64,000 nucleotides of DNA from Pyrenochaeta sp. MPI-SDFR-AT-0127. Its lineage: Eukaryota > Ascomycota > Dothideomycetes > Pleosporales > Cucurbitariaceae. This document shows, in pieces, positions 23,091-35,544 of this stretch (positions are counted from its first letter, which is position 1; each line of letters begins with the position of its first letter). Location of the stretch: assembly GCA_020747015.1 (NCBI GenBank), contig JAGTJM010000018.1, forward strand, positions 558,001 through 622,000, given 5' to 3'. A program made the translations under genes and the position numbers. The notes below the pieces were generated by a model, which saw only the letters and a program-made list of their open reading frames with translations, was not told the DNA's origin and made no database searches.

Positions 23091-24592
23091 GACGCAGTCA
23101 GCACTGACGGTTGCTCAAGTACTTTATGCAATGGTCACGGCAGCTGAGTGGAAGCTATTATGTATAGATCGAACAAAGAACTGGCGGAATTGTGGTTAAT
23201 GATATTCTACTAAAGCATGAAACTATGGAAGAACTTAGGCAGCACATTGGTAACATGACAAATTTGCGAATCGTGCTCAACAGCCTATGCCGGAGTTTCC
23301 AAGTTAGGTGTACATCCACTAGGTCTTACGTCGGGCAAAGAAACCAATGTAAACGCACAAACACTCGAAAAGCATTGGCCCTTCACTTACCGAAAAGGTA
23401 AAGGTCATTTTGTGGCGCGGGGCCGGCATTCTTACACCAGGAGCTGGCCGAGTCCGACGCCACTGCAGCCACCCGTTCTTGGCGCTTCCAACTGGGCAGC
23501 TCGGTAGTACCCAACATGCGTGGGATCAAGTTATGAATTGTCTCATGATTGGACAAGTTTCTTCAATCCGCTGACATCGACGCTCTCGGAGAACGATTGA
23601 AACATGGCCCACGCATGATTCTCGTGGCCCCACCACCTTTTGATCTCGCATAGAAACTTACCTATCACATGGGTTTACTCGTGCTACACGACACTCAGCT
23701 CATGCTCTCGGGGATTTCGGGGACCATGCTCTGGTCCCCGGACCTCATGGCACGTGTTTCTGCGTCAGCCACGTGCGTACCACACAGCCATGCAGACATC
23801 CTAGAACCTTTCGCCTGTCATTTCGATGGCAACCATGTCTCAACACTGACGGATATTGGTTTCCTATCTCTTCATGGCTGATGTCTAGCCATCATGAAAG
23901 ATACTGAAAGCCACCCTTTGCTCTGCAAGCGAAAGGTATGGCGGTAATCATTGCCTAGCGCAACTCGACCTACAGGTCTTAGCACGAAGGGACCAGATGC
24001 CGCTCAGCCGCATCACATAGATGCAAGAGCGACCCATACACCAGGTTTAGGCAACTTTACCCAATACCCGGAGACCAGTCAGCACGTTCGACATCTGGAT
24101 ACGGGTCGGTATTATACCGTCCAGCAATAAGAGACGACATGGACCAAACGTGGCGAAATGGACGTGCCTAGGGATGAGGAACCCAGTCGGGGCAGTGTTA
24201 TCTTCAAGCCCACAACTATCTGCTTGCCCCCAACTTAACCAGATGGAGAGCAGAAGGTTAGACCCCCAATTTTTGAATTGACTTCATCAGCCGCATTGTT
24301 CAGATACGGCCGCCGTCGTAACTCGTTTGGCCTAGAAGGTCTTAGACAGCACCTACCACCAACACGGCTGCCTATCGATCATTATTGTTCCAGCATACGC
24401 CCTGAAGCCACCGAAGCTTTGATGCCGCATGGCGTCGTGTAGAAGATTTAAAATTGCTTTATGCGATAAACGAAATGTTTGGGGCAGTGCTGTCAGTATA
24501 TAAAGAGCGGTTCTTCTTACTTCATGGAGACCCATTAGATCGAGCATATAATTGCAAAGTTCTCTACTCAGTCCTCTCGAATTTGTACAAAT
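23091..24592. other. Divergent intergenic region with a coding-like relic
   Basis: Upstream region of the SDR (leftward) and BBE oxidase 2 (rightward). Around 23553-23653 a short plus-strand frame reads like the end of a hydrolase (GERLKHGPRMILVAPPPFD) but has stops on both sides. No intact gene could be assembled. Confidence 0.4.
24497..24504 (+). promoter_or_regulatory. TATA box of BBE oxidase 2
   Basis: TATATAAA lies 89 nt upstream of the ATG at 24593. Confidence 0.55.
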
Positions 24593-26384
24593 ATGGTTAC
24601 ATTCTCTGGGCGTGCGCTCTACGCACTTGCTTTTCTACAAGCTCTCGTGGTTGGCTCTCCGCTGCCACCAACAGACGTGCCTAGTTACTTTAAGAGAGAA
24701 CCTTGGACTCGCCGTAGCATTTCTACGATAAAATGCCAGCGAGAACTGGGTGCGACACTTTCCGCTGGGGCAGCAATATTCGGGCCAGAGAGCCCTAGTT
24801 TCTCGAACACGACGCACAGATGGAATACTGCGGCACCGCCGGAAATCGAACTGGTAGTGCAAGCGGGTGCAGAGTCAGATGTCTCCAAAATTGTTAGTAA
24901 AGCCCGGTGGTGTCGATTTAGTTTGTTAATTGACCAGTAATTTAGGTCAAATATTGCAATGACAACAGCATCAAGTTCTTAGCCGTCAATCGAGGTCACG
25001 GCTGGAGCTCAGCTTTGGGAAAATTTAAGGGCATTCAGATCGATATGAAAAAGTTGACGGGCATAACTATTCATAAAGATACTGAAACGGCCACGTTCCA
25101 AGGCGGAGTATGGGGCAGTCTGGTAATGAACACACTCTGGGATGCTGGTTACCTCACCCGTAAGTAAACACTTGGAACTACCCACTGGCCACATTTTAAC
25201 AATGACTGCAGCTACGGGAGCCCATGCATGCGTTGGTTTCATGGGGCCTGCTCTTGGTGGCGGCCACGGGCGTCTTGAAGGCCTCCATGGCTTGGTTGCC
25301 GATAACATGCTTCACTTGAACGTTGTGCTGGCCGATGGGTCGACAATCGCCGTGAACTCTACCAGTAATGCGGATCTCTTCTGGGCAATGAAGGGTGCCG
25401 GCCACAATTTTGGCATTGTAACTAGCCTCAAGGTCAAGATCTATCCAGCCCTCCATCCGACTTGGCATTGGCACAACTACATCTGGGCTGAGGACAAGCT
25501 TGAACGTGTGTTCACTGAATTGAACAAGATCCAAGATAATGGTAAAGCTCCAGTGTTGTTGGGCTCATCCTTTGGTTCAATTGCTCTCAATAAGTCCATT
25601 AGCACAACTAAGGTAAGTTTGTTTCTGCTTTCTGTCCTAATTTCTCAGCCTCGAGGGCTAACATCAATATAGCCTGTCCTGTCTTGGCAATTCGCCTATT
25701 ACGGTTCTGCCAAAGACGGCGAGGAAGTCCTGCGCCCTTTCAATGAGATTGAAGCTATTTGGAACGGTCAGGGCGATCTACCTTACCCTGAAATTGTTAT
25801 CCCTCAACTTACATCCCTCAATGAATGTGCTTCCGGAGCCTACGCCTTTTCTGGGCTTTTGACTCAAACCTGGAACATCACTACGGAGCGCCGAAACTAC
25901 AACAAGTTTGTGAAAAACGCAGCGGCGTTTCCTGAATTGGCAGCCACGGCTCAGCTTTTCTATGAAGGGTATGCGACAGCTGGTATGAGCGCTGTCCCTT
26001 CTGATTCCACCGCGTATGCACATCGCGACGAATACCATTTACCGTACGTATAGCATTACTAGCTACCCCTCAATCCGATTTAAAAGTAAAGATTGTGCTG
26101 ACAAACATGGCTGTAGGCTTTTCATGGGTGTAGTTCCGAAAGGGCAAAGTATGCGTCGGGGACAAGCGTGGGCCAAGGAACATTTGGACGAGTGGACAGC
26201 TGGTCAACCTACACGAAAGTTGGCCACCTATATCAATTACTCTGTTGGAGCCGAGTATGAGAGCCTTCAGTCTGTCTATGGGTATGAGCCATGGCGCTTG
26301 GAGAGACTACGTAAGCTGAAGGCCAAGTATGACCCAAAGAACCGATTCCGTTATTATGTTCCCATCATTCCCAAGGACAGGTAG
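24593..26384 (+). CDS. BBE-type FAD-linked oxidoreductase 2 (517 aa)
   Basis: Five exons, 24593..24892, 24946..25159, 25212..25612, 25673..26043 and 26117..26384, 518 codons. A hydrophobic signal segment at residues 5-22 ends near GSPLPP. The FAD-binding domain has the histidine attachment site His118 (RGHGW) and MKGAGHNFGI. The Cys used for a second flavin bond in oxidase 1 aligns with His here (TGAHACVG), so attachment through His118 only is expected. The BBE tail ends KYDPKNRFRYYVP. It should be a secretory-path flavin oxidase acting on alcohols, or on phenol or ring oxidation steps. It is divergent from the retinol-dehydrogenase-like SDR and convergent with the nor-1-like SDR. Confidence 0.9.
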
Positions 26385-26915
26385 TATTTCAGGGATCTAC
26401 CGTATACATTTTTTTTTGATTTATTATACATTACATTTCGTCGAATGGTAATTTTCTTGGGGTTGGGGTTTTAGAAGAACTGTGTTCATATAATATCATC
26501 GCTTCAGTAACATGGTCATGCCTTATTCCTCCTGAGTGCAAGAGGACTGGCGATCTTCCGGAGCGTGAAGATGGGCAAATATTACGTGATGACTGGTATC
26601 ATTTTATGCTAGACATTCAAGTATGAGGATTAGGAAGAGTGCAACGATGTGACGAAGTATCCATGAGTTGGCCCCTGTACGCCTTGTTGATATTACACCC
26701 ACAATTCAATTGACTACTTTAATTCATTTGCTACATGCTCGGATTGGGGAGTTTTGTATGAAGATCAAAGAAGTAAATCAATGTAATATGGTTCATTGTT
26801 TTATATAAGGCACCACGTACGACTACCTGATAGGTGAGATGCTACGGCGAGAAGAGTCTGACACATTCGCGAGACCATTCAACTTGAACTACAGTGTGCA
26901 AGGCGTATGAGCTGA
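26385..26915. other. Convergent spacer, no gene seen
   Basis: AT-rich region between the 3' ends of BBE oxidase 2 and the nor-1-like SDR. Confidence 0.5.
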
Positions 26916-27996
26916 TCAAACCCAGATTTTGTTATCGTTATGCGAAACGAAAGCACCATTGTATCCACCTTCGATACTAGCCTTCTCCCACACCTTTTGC
27001 ATAGCTTCAACAGATTGCAAGGGAGTGATCGGGCCTGAGAAGTTAGGCGAATAATCGCTACCCAACGATGCCAGAGTTTTGGAAAGCTGTTCGGCTTGCT
27101 CTTTTGTTGCTGTTACGTGAAGAAGAGTTGTTAGATACGTGACCGAAGACTGCGTATATCAAAGGGGAATACATACCGCCATCGTACAGACCCACTTCAA
27201 CCATTCCGGGGGAAAGACTCAAAAACAAGACTCCCTCTTTCTTGTATTGAGCGCTGTATTTGCATGTAATCAAGTTCATTGCCGCCTTGGATGCGCCGTA
27301 AAGAGAGCCGGGCGTCAAGTCATACTTGTTGGTCCAGTCTGGGTCAGCCCAGGCGCTGGCAATGACAATGACTTTCTTCGTCTCGCCTTTGAGTATGAAT
27401 GGCAGGAACAAGTTAAAGAGGTGGACATTGCCAATGACATTGACGTCGAACAGCTCTCTCATGGTCTCTTCAATCTCCTTGGGCCTATCTGCGCTAATTG
27501 TTGGGTCGCATGTTAGCGTCTATTGAAGATATACAAAGCGACGAGAAACATACAAAGTTCCAATGGGGTCATATGCATCGAAGAGTGTAATAAGACCTGC
27601 ATTAGCGATGAGATAGTCGATCTTGCCGCCGGTGATTTTAGCTGTGTCAGCTGCAGCTTGCTATGAAGGTGTCTCGGTTAGTCATGTTTGCACACAATGG
27701 TTTACCCATTACGAGATTGAATTCATACCTTCAGAGCAGCATAATCAGTCATATCAGCAGATAGGATATGGAAGTTGGTGCGTCCTTTAAGCTCTGGATC
27801 TTCTGAGATCTTCTTGTCAGTCACAGGTTTGTTGCGCACGATTCCTATGACAGTATTCTTGGGATCTTTGGTCAAGTGAGTGAGGAACCCATACTGTCAG
27901 CAAGTGCTTGTTAGCCACCGTCCGGTTCGCTCAAGCCGTGGGAATTAGGCTTACACCGATGCCCCTCGAAACGCCAGTAACGACATAAGTTGCCAT
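26916..27996 (-). CDS. nor-1-like short-chain dehydrogenase (274 aa)
   Basis: Five exons, complement(26916..27109, 27177..27493, 27554..27660, 27729..27893, 27955..27996), 275 codons. The first exon is only 14 codons and ends within the cofactor motif TGVSRGIG (residues 7-14). Other motifs are IANAG, VIGNVHLFN, VIVIASAWAD and LYGASKAAMN with the catalytic Tyr/Lys pair. This is the C-factor/norsolorinic-acid-ketoreductase type of SDR. It likely reduces a carbonyl on an aromatic or polyketide intermediate with NADPH; the assignment is by family only. It shares an 850-nt divergent promoter with the MFS exporter gene. Confidence 0.87.
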
Positions 27997-28846
27997 TGCG
28001 ATTTGATGGAAAGTGGAAATTATGTGATTTGTTTGGGAGGAGTAATGGTGTGGCTGTTTGTTTGGACCTTGACTGAATACTCGCACTGTGACTGACAGCG
28101 TATGTTTGGTTGTGCTGCTTTATATCGACTGCATTTGACTTGTACTCTTTAAGTCTGGCATTGGCGGAGAGACGTAGGGCTCTCTGGTGCTTGGTAATTG
28201 CGTTCCGGCGATATTGTTGCCTTGTAGCCGTGTGGGGTGTTACAGACAGGGTTGGTGACGAAAGCGGCCACCCTGGGCACTCACCGATGGAACCGCACGG
28301 GCGCGCGCCACTGCCAGTCCCGGTACTGCGGCTCCCCCCTAGACTTGCCCTTTCTCTTTTATCCTGCCGCACCTGCATATCGGCCCCCAGCCGCAGTAGC
28401 ACCTTCCACCCCCCACGAGCTGCCCTTGCTGAAACATTTGTAAGCCCGTCAACCTTCACAGCACCTTCACCGTGACACGATAGCGGCTCTTTGTGCTGAG
28501 AAATCAAAGATTCCGCATTTGAAACTCAAAGAAGTTGCAGTCGAAGCCATGATTCCGTTACAACGGAGCTACCAAGTTCAGATTGCTTATTCTTTAGGGC
28601 AAGACACGGTCTGTTTGCTGGTCGCCAAGGGACTGACAGGATCAAAGCCCAGAGACTCTCCTCGTTTCTGTACTAGCCCAAGTTGACCGCGACATGAGAT
28701 TGACCGTCACGTGCAATGGGTGTTTAAGTCCTAAATCCACTTGGATAACTGCTACTGCCACCTTCGCACTCAACACATTCCATTGCACCCTTGCTCTTCG
28801 ATCCGATTTTACGACTTGCTGAGTTCAGTGTCCAGTATCTCTCACG
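27997..28846. other. Divergent promoter region, no gene seen
   Basis: Upstream of the nor-1-like SDR and the MFS exporter. A GC-rich block around 28260-28450 produces open frames on both strands (up to 198 codons on the minus strand), but they overlap each other and lack any recognisable motif. Confidence 0.45.
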
Positions 28847-30861
28847 ATGACAACGACGACAATGTCCGAGGCTCTGGCGATACCTGATCTTGAAACACAA
28901 AAAATTGATGAAGCGCATCCTGATACCGGTCACGACGATGAGAAAGTCGCACATGAACCAGACGCGAGCCCGCCCGCGTCAAAAGACCTGGACACTGTGA
29001 GGACCCTTCGTGGCTTCAAGGTTCGTTGTCCCTGGGAGAAGTAGTACTTTTTGTCTGGTATATTTCTAATTGTGGCAGTGGGCGTTGGCCTACGGTTCTC
29101 TATTGTCTACCGTGCTGTTTTACGCGCTTGATGGCACTGTGGTAGGTACCCACTTCCACACCAATGTCAATGAACCACTCTCACATAGGCCGCATAGGTT
29201 GCAGATATCCAGCCCTCGATCATTGAGACATATGGCGAAACAGAAAAGCTACCGTGGATCGGAATAGGCATGTTTCTCGGCGCTTTGTGCATCTTACCTA
29301 TGTGAGTTCAGCCGTCTAGATATCCACATATCTTTCCACTTTAGCATCCTCGTCATTTACTAATGCATAAAAGCGGTAAAGCATACGGAATATTCAACGT
29401 GAAGTGGCTGTTCCTCTCAGTCGTCATTCTCTTCGAGATCGGCAGCGCCCTCTGCGGTGCCGCACCCAATATGGATGCCTTCATCATCGGACGAGTCATT
29501 CAGGGAATCGGTGCATGCGGATGCTACTCGGGCGCAGTCACATACGTCTCTATGACTACCGCAAAGCGCGAACGCCCTCTGTACCTTTCTGGAATCATCG
29601 CCACGTGGTCCCTTGGGTCTGTTCTCGGACCTGTAGTCGGCGGCGCCTTTGCGCAAAGCAGCGCCACCTGGCGTTGGGCATTCTATATCAATCTGGTTGT
29701 TGCGGCTGTTACTGCACCTTGGCTGGTTTTGTATCTGCCAAACATAGATCCAAGACCTGACTTGACCTTCAAAGAGAAACTCCTCATGCAAGATTGGCTG
29801 GCTATCATCATATTTCTGGGTGGCTCTACATGCTTCTCTATGGCTCTAACCTTTGGCGGTATCGTTTACCCATTCGACTCCGCAGCTGAGATTACTCTCT
29901 GGACTTTGACTGGTGTTTTACTTATCGTCTTCATTGTGGTCACCATTTATCACCCCATGGTCATATTGCAGCAGCGACTATATCCCATGCATTTGCATAG
30001 GCACAAAGAAATCGACATTCTACAACTTGCAATCATCATGGCCGCCGGTTCTCTGGTAACAACTCTCTATTATACTCCTTTGCTGTTTCAGTTCACTCGG
30101 GGCGATGGAGCCTTGATGGCTGGTGTTCGACTATTGCCATTTCTCGGCGGTATCATCCTCTTCTCAATCCTTAATGGGGCCCTCATGCCAAGGCTGGGAT
30201 ATTACATGCCTTGGTATGTTTCTGGTACCGCCATGATCCTCGCAGGCTCCTCAATCATGGGTCCGTATCTTCCAGACTTTCCATGTTGATTACTAGCTAA
30301 TTCTTGCAAGCCACGATTGATTCATCTACTACAGAAGGACGCATTTATGGCGGGACAGCGCTCATTGGGAGTGGGTGTGGAACTTATTTTACTGCAGGCT
30401 TTTCGGTAGTCCAAGGCCTTGTTTCGGACGCGGAACTTAGTGATGCTATAAGCTTCATGGCAGTTGGTTCGTGGGCTCCCTTGTTCACGTGATGATTCTA
30501 CTGACTATGTCGAACAGCTCAGCAAATGGGCTTCATTTTAATCCTTAGCATTGGCGGTACGATATTTCAGAACATAGCTACGGAACGGATCAGTCAAATT
30601 ATCCCCAATGCGCCTGCCGACGACATCGTGCAGTTGACAACAGGGACCCACAGCGCCATCTTCAAGAGCCTCAGCTCCGAAGTACAGGGGCAGGTGATAG
30701 AGCAAGTAACACTCGCCATTCGCAATGTGTTTTTTGTTATGGTGGCTGGTTCAGCACTTGCCTTTATCAGTTCTTTATTCTTGAGTGTAGGTTACCGAAA
30801 CTGCCGGTTCTTATATGCATATTGGCTAACCATTTATCAGCGGCGCAAGACCTGGGCTTGA
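28847..30861 (+). CDS. MFS exporter, DHA2/TRI12-like (557 aa)
   Basis: Exons 28847..29020, 29079..29141, 29198..29301, 29374..30260, 30311..30466, 30518..30786 and 30841..30861, 558 codons. The acidic N-terminal tail is followed by transmembrane helices with the motif FYALDGTVVADIQPSI (helix 1), GKAYGIFNVKWLF, GRVIQGIGACG and motif C-like WSLGSVLGPVVGG. The pattern fits a 14-helix drug:H+ antiporter. The last small intron (GTAGGT donor, GCTAAC branch, TCAG acceptor) is inferred; without it the frame also stays open to the same stop, adding 18 residues. The second ATG at 28862 is an alternative start. It would export the cluster product across the plasma membrane and supply self-protection. 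Confidence 0.88.
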
Positions 30862-31633
30862 TAGATTCAAGGTTTGGCATTCTCCTACTTCGGGCCTGGG
30901 CGCGACACGGCAGTGTTTCAAGTCTCATTTGTGTAGTCATAGTTGTTGTGTTTCGTCTGTATCATGAAATATATGAATAAAAGTGAAATGTTAGTATTTG
31001 CTTCTACTGCTTAGGTGAAATTGCTCTTCTTTTGCCCTTCCAAAAGATTGGTCACACGATGCGGTAACACAGCGTCCATGAGAACCATTCTCCCAAAATA
31101 ATAAACGTGCTCAATACAACCACAAGTCATACGATATATGTGGAGGTAAATCGCGTGGATTCGAGCTGCAATGTTTGTGCCTCATGTGGCATCAGGTAGT
31201 GAGACAATGAGCTTGAGCCATACGAAGACAGTGGAAAGTTAGTGCCAGTGACGGAGATAACAAAAATCCGTGCCCTTGGAAAGAGAGGATGCGATTACAA
31301 ACCCAATGTTGGAGCACCGCAAAGTTGCTTGTTATGTGCCAAGTGAAGAGTGCTGCATGTTAGGTTGTTGCCGCTGACCAATCAATTTAGATTTCTCAGT
31401 CGTAACAATGGATTCACAGTTGCCCCGACTCGCACACTCATACACGCATTCAGCCTGGTTCTTTCCTCTCTGTCTAGAATGAGCAGGCACAACAGAACAT
31501 CATTTGTCAGCAGCCGCTACCGCTATTTACATAAACGCGCTCGCCAGTTACCTTCGAAAGCAACTATATCGTCTCATTTGCACATTGCCTTTTCAACACA
31601 ACTCTTAGCATTTTCCCTACCAAAGCTGTCACA
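30862..31633. other. Intergenic/promoter region, no gene seen
   Basis: Between the MFS 3' end and the next SDR. A frame beginning at 31350 runs into the SDR in another phase and is not supported. Confidence 0.5.
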
Positions 31634-32570
31634 ATGGGCGAACAACTTCCAACCGATGGCTTTGTTTTTCCATCTTTCACAAAGACCTTTCACAACAAGG
31701 CATACCCGTTCATTGACCCTACTCGGCCGGAGCTCTCAGCCAAAGGCAAGAACGTGGTCATCACTGGTGGAGGCACTGGGATTGGAAACGCTATCGGAAT
31801 CGGCTTCGCTAGAGCTGGCGCAAAATCTATCGTGATCCTGGGGCGACGCGTAGAAAAGCTCGAGGCGGGCAAGGCAGCTATTGCTGCCGCTGCCGGCGGG
31901 GAGACCACGGTCACATACAAGTCAGTCGACTTGACCCAAAAGGAGCAGACCGCAAAGGTGTTTGATGCCATTGCTCAAGAATTTGGAAAAATCAACATCC
32001 TGGTCGCCAATGCGGGCGTGTACGGCAACGCTGGAAAAATGGATACCTTTGATGGAGCCAACCTGATACAGACACTTGAGCTCAACGTCCTCAGTGTTCT
32101 CTACACGTTCCATGCTTTCTTGCCCCACGCTGCTCCTGATGCAGTGCTTTTGCATACCAGCTCGTCCATGGCACATATGGCTGCTGTACCTGGTGCAGGC
32201 GGATACCCCATCGCCAAGGCAGCCTCGCTGAAGCTGATGGACACGATTGCGGCCGAGAACCCACACATCCATATTGTCAGTACCCAGCCTGCTTGGACTC
32301 CAACAGACTTGAACAACAATGACAAGAACGCCACGGATTCGCGTAAGTCTCTTGCTACATTCCTCCCAATGATGAATACCTCTCTAACTTTTGTCAACAG
32401 CGGACCTTCCTGGAAGCTTCTATGTTTGGCTTGCATCACCAGAGGCGAAGTTCCTGAAGAACAAGTTCGTCTGGTCCAACTGGGATGCGCAGGAGCTCAT
32501 TGCGCGAAAAGAGGAGATCACATCCTCGAAGTTCTTGTTGACGTGGGTCTTGGATGGCGTTCCTATCTAG
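31634..32570 (+). CDS. Short-chain dehydrogenase (292 aa)
   Basis: Two exons, 31634..32342 and 32401..32570, 293 codons. Splicing (GTAAGT...CAACAG) replaces an out-of-frame tail by DLPGSFYVWLASPEAKFL...VLDGVPI, which reads like the normal end of this SDR group. Motifs: TGGGTGIG at residues 44-51, VANAGVYG, HTSSSMAH, and the YPIAK active site. This is a classical SDR of the kind next to fungal HR-PKS genes. It follows the exporter gene in the same direction and precedes a regulator. The substrate is unknown. Confidence 0.87.
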
Positions 32571-33297
32571 AGGCTGAAGGATGGCGCAGATGGATTACTG
32601 CTTCGAGTCGGCCAGTTAGTGAACGGGTTCTGATGGACGGACATATTTTGCTGCTGTACTTCTCAATTGATGGACGGACAACTTTTGCTGTTTCACTTCT
32701 CCTCAACTGATGGTGTATCTTCGTAAAACTAGATATAGCCTCAATCTGAATCTTGGATGACATAGTACCTCAATTGTTGGCTTGTAGCCAGGGCAATCTT
32801 TGGCTGAGTTAGCGCTGTACCTGCAGATATGCTGCGTGCTTTCTCGGACCGTACCTTCGCCGTTACGAGCCGGTCCAACAGCTACTGCACATAAGCTAGT
32901 GCACAGTTCATGTGGCCGGAATCCTTTCGGGAGGCTGTGGGGAGTACAGACTCGGGTCCTTGGTGACGTGGGATGCCAAGAGCCACCAGCAAGGATACGC
33001 GCCCCGCCCGTGTTTGTGGCGCTGCCTGCGTGCATACTAGGACCCGACATCGTGGATACTTGCCGTTGGAAGATTGCACAGGCTCACCTGCAGCCGATCA
33101 CGTGCAGCAAGGCAGCTGTTCTTTGTTTCGCACACAAGAACCGGAGATCCGACACAACGCCCACTTTGACAGGGGGCACCGGATCTGTGACTCTTTAATT
33201 AGCCCCATGTCACGGACCTGCGAGGTATGAAATGCACTGTAGAGTGGGCAAGTATCCGTAATCATTCTACACCTTCACCAATTCTGTTTGCGGGACC
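32571..33297. other. Intergenic/promoter region, no gene seen
   Basis: GC-richer spacer before the second regulator. Overlapping open frames on both strands lack motifs. Confidence 0.45.
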
Positions 33298-34978
33298 ATG
33301 GGCATCACAAAGAGCTGTGGCACATGCAAAGGTACCCACCCACACGCCAATATTGCCATGTAGAGAGCTTCTTGTAAGAATGGCGATAACGAACCTCACA
33401 GCTAACAACTTCAACACACAGATCGCAGAGTAAGTTGCGACCGAACTGTGCCAATCTGCTCGCAGTGCACTGTGTCGAACCTCAAGTGCAAAGGCTATGG
33501 AATGCGTTTATCCTGGCCGAACGCGGGTGACCGCCGACGCTCCATGGCTGTCAAAGCATCGTTGTATTACCCCAATCGAGTGAGACCCGTGTCCAAACAC
33601 CTGGCTCATGTTTCCTTCTGGGACATTGAGATGCACCGTCACTTGACGGTATTGGGCCATCCCCGGCCAGCGCTCCGAGTACCCATGTTGTGGAACACCT
33701 CCGAGCTACAGTCCGGTAGCCATGACCTGCTTCAATACTGTGCGTTGTGTCTAAACAGAGCCCCCACACCGTTGGGTGTCAGTGACTAACCTCTAAAAGT
33801 CCACACTTCCGCCTCACAGTCCCTGACCACTCTTGGCCATGATCCTACGGCATTAGGCCAGGCGCTCATGCGCATTGCATTTGCCAGCAACACGCCATCT
33901 GCAGCTGCAGTCTTCAATAGCCTGTTGGCTTTGTCATCCTTGCATCGATATGGTGTTCAGACGCATGCGTTTTGTCTCAAGATCGCAACAATCAAATCAC
34001 TGGCTGCAGCGGCAACTGCCACTGACCTGAGCGCGCGAGAGGTGATCCAGCATGCAGCAGCTGGCATGCTGTTGTGCTCCTTTGAGGTACGCCCTGTTCC
34101 TTCGGTACAACTAATCTTCATAGGTGCAACATCTGATCCAAAGACAGGTCCATCAAGCGTCCTGTACGTCAAGCCAATGGACCTGGTACATTTCTGGGGT
34201 CAAAGAAGTTCTAAACGCCCCCTGTCTGAAGCATCTTTCCCGCGACAGTGACCTGAATGCCCTAATGGACTGGGTGTACTATCACGATGTCATGTCACGC
34301 TTCACACTCCGACACTGGCATGGCGATGTCCTTGAAATTCCCCCAAAGCCTGCCGAGATGTGTGCCAAGGAAGTCTACACACCTGTGCGCACTGCCATAG
34401 GTTTTCCTTCCCGGAACGCAGTGCAGTCCACGGAATCATCCATGCTGGCTAACATGGAGCTTCTTGTCGAGATCAGCGATGCTGTCATGACAAAGCCTCG
34501 CGAATCTATCTCCGGCCAACAAATGGACGATTTCAAAGGATACATTCGCATTCTCGATTGGCGAATCCGAAATCTACCTACACATTTCGACGGAAAACAT
34601 TCGCCTATTCATGAGCTCTTCCTGCTCGCAACACAAATCTACCTCAACCGCGTCACAGGCGACCTCCTCAACCATGCTGATAATATAGAAGCTGCTCTCA
34701 AGCGAGGGTTTAGTTTATTTTCCCAGCTGGATTGCTGCGAACGCCAATACCCTTTGTTCGTTATTGGTTGCGAGGCGCGAACCGACGAGCAGCGGCTGAC
34801 AGTGCTTGACTTGATCTCGCGAACAGAGAAAAGAAATTCTAGCCGAAGTATGAACCATGTCAAAATACTTGTCCCTGCACTCTGGGCACAGGACGATTTA
34901 GCCGATAAGGAGCTCAACTATTGGGATAAGATGAGTTCGATAATTAGCAGTTGCACTATTATCCCAAGCTTAGTTTAG
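33298..34978 (+). CDS. Zn(II)2Cys6 transcription factor (497 aa)
   Basis: Four exons, 33298..33331, 33422..33739, 33800..34086 and 34124..34978, 498 codons. The zinc cluster is split by the first intron and appears only after splicing: Cys7, 10, 17, 24, 27 and 34 (C-x2-C-x6-C-x6-C-x2-C-x6-C). The body carries YFHTSASQSLTTLGHD and AAAGMLLCSFE segments of the Fungal_trans_2 type. It is a likely nuclear regulator of the surrounding genes, given its place in the middle of the cluster. Its similar size to the regulator at the left edge suggests the same class, while the third regulator differs. The frame is intact. Confidence 0.87.
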
Positions 34979-35544
34979 GGTTATACATACAAACATATAA
35001 GGTTAGATCGTGGGGTTTTGTGCTTTTACCTTGGTCTGAGTTGCTGTACACACTCCTCAACTTGTTTCTTTCTGGAATGTCACTTGTCGTTGTTGAGCAA
35101 CTAAATACGTTAGTACACGATTTATGCTACATATGTCCTAGAATCTACAAGTTCTTCATTACAAATATGCATTATATATGTGATGTCTATCTGACTTACA
35201 ATACTTTTCTATGGTAGCTGTTGTTAGTACTGGCTTGAGAGTACCATAATTCATTTTCAATGCGGCGTGGATGTGACTTCGAGTAGTATCACAGGCAACT
35301 GTAGCTAGCGGGTAATGCATATTATCCTAATAGAAAAATGTGAGTCCCAGACAGATTTGAGTCGCATAAACCATCATACAGTGCCCGGGTATATCACTTT
35401 GATTCCACAAGGTACTCCCAATTCTTAGGTTCGAGATCAATATCATCTTGTGAACTATTATATTCAAAACAATTGAATTCAGCTATTCACAAGAATCTCG
35501 CTACTTGTCGAGCACTCCCTCTAGCTGTCTGTTGTGATGCTAAA
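34979..35544. other. Convergent spacer, no gene seen
   Basis: AT-rich region between the 3' ends of the regulator and the cupin gene. Confidence 0.5.

Noticed and set aside
27911..28507. 198-codon minus-strand frame in the SDR/MFS promoter
   Set aside because: It overlaps the SDR first exon in another phase, has low-complexity composition from a GC-rich block, and carries no motif.
31350..31835. 161-codon plus frame before the SDR at 31.6 kb
   Set aside because: It overlaps the SDR exon in a different phase; the SDR frame carries all family motifs.
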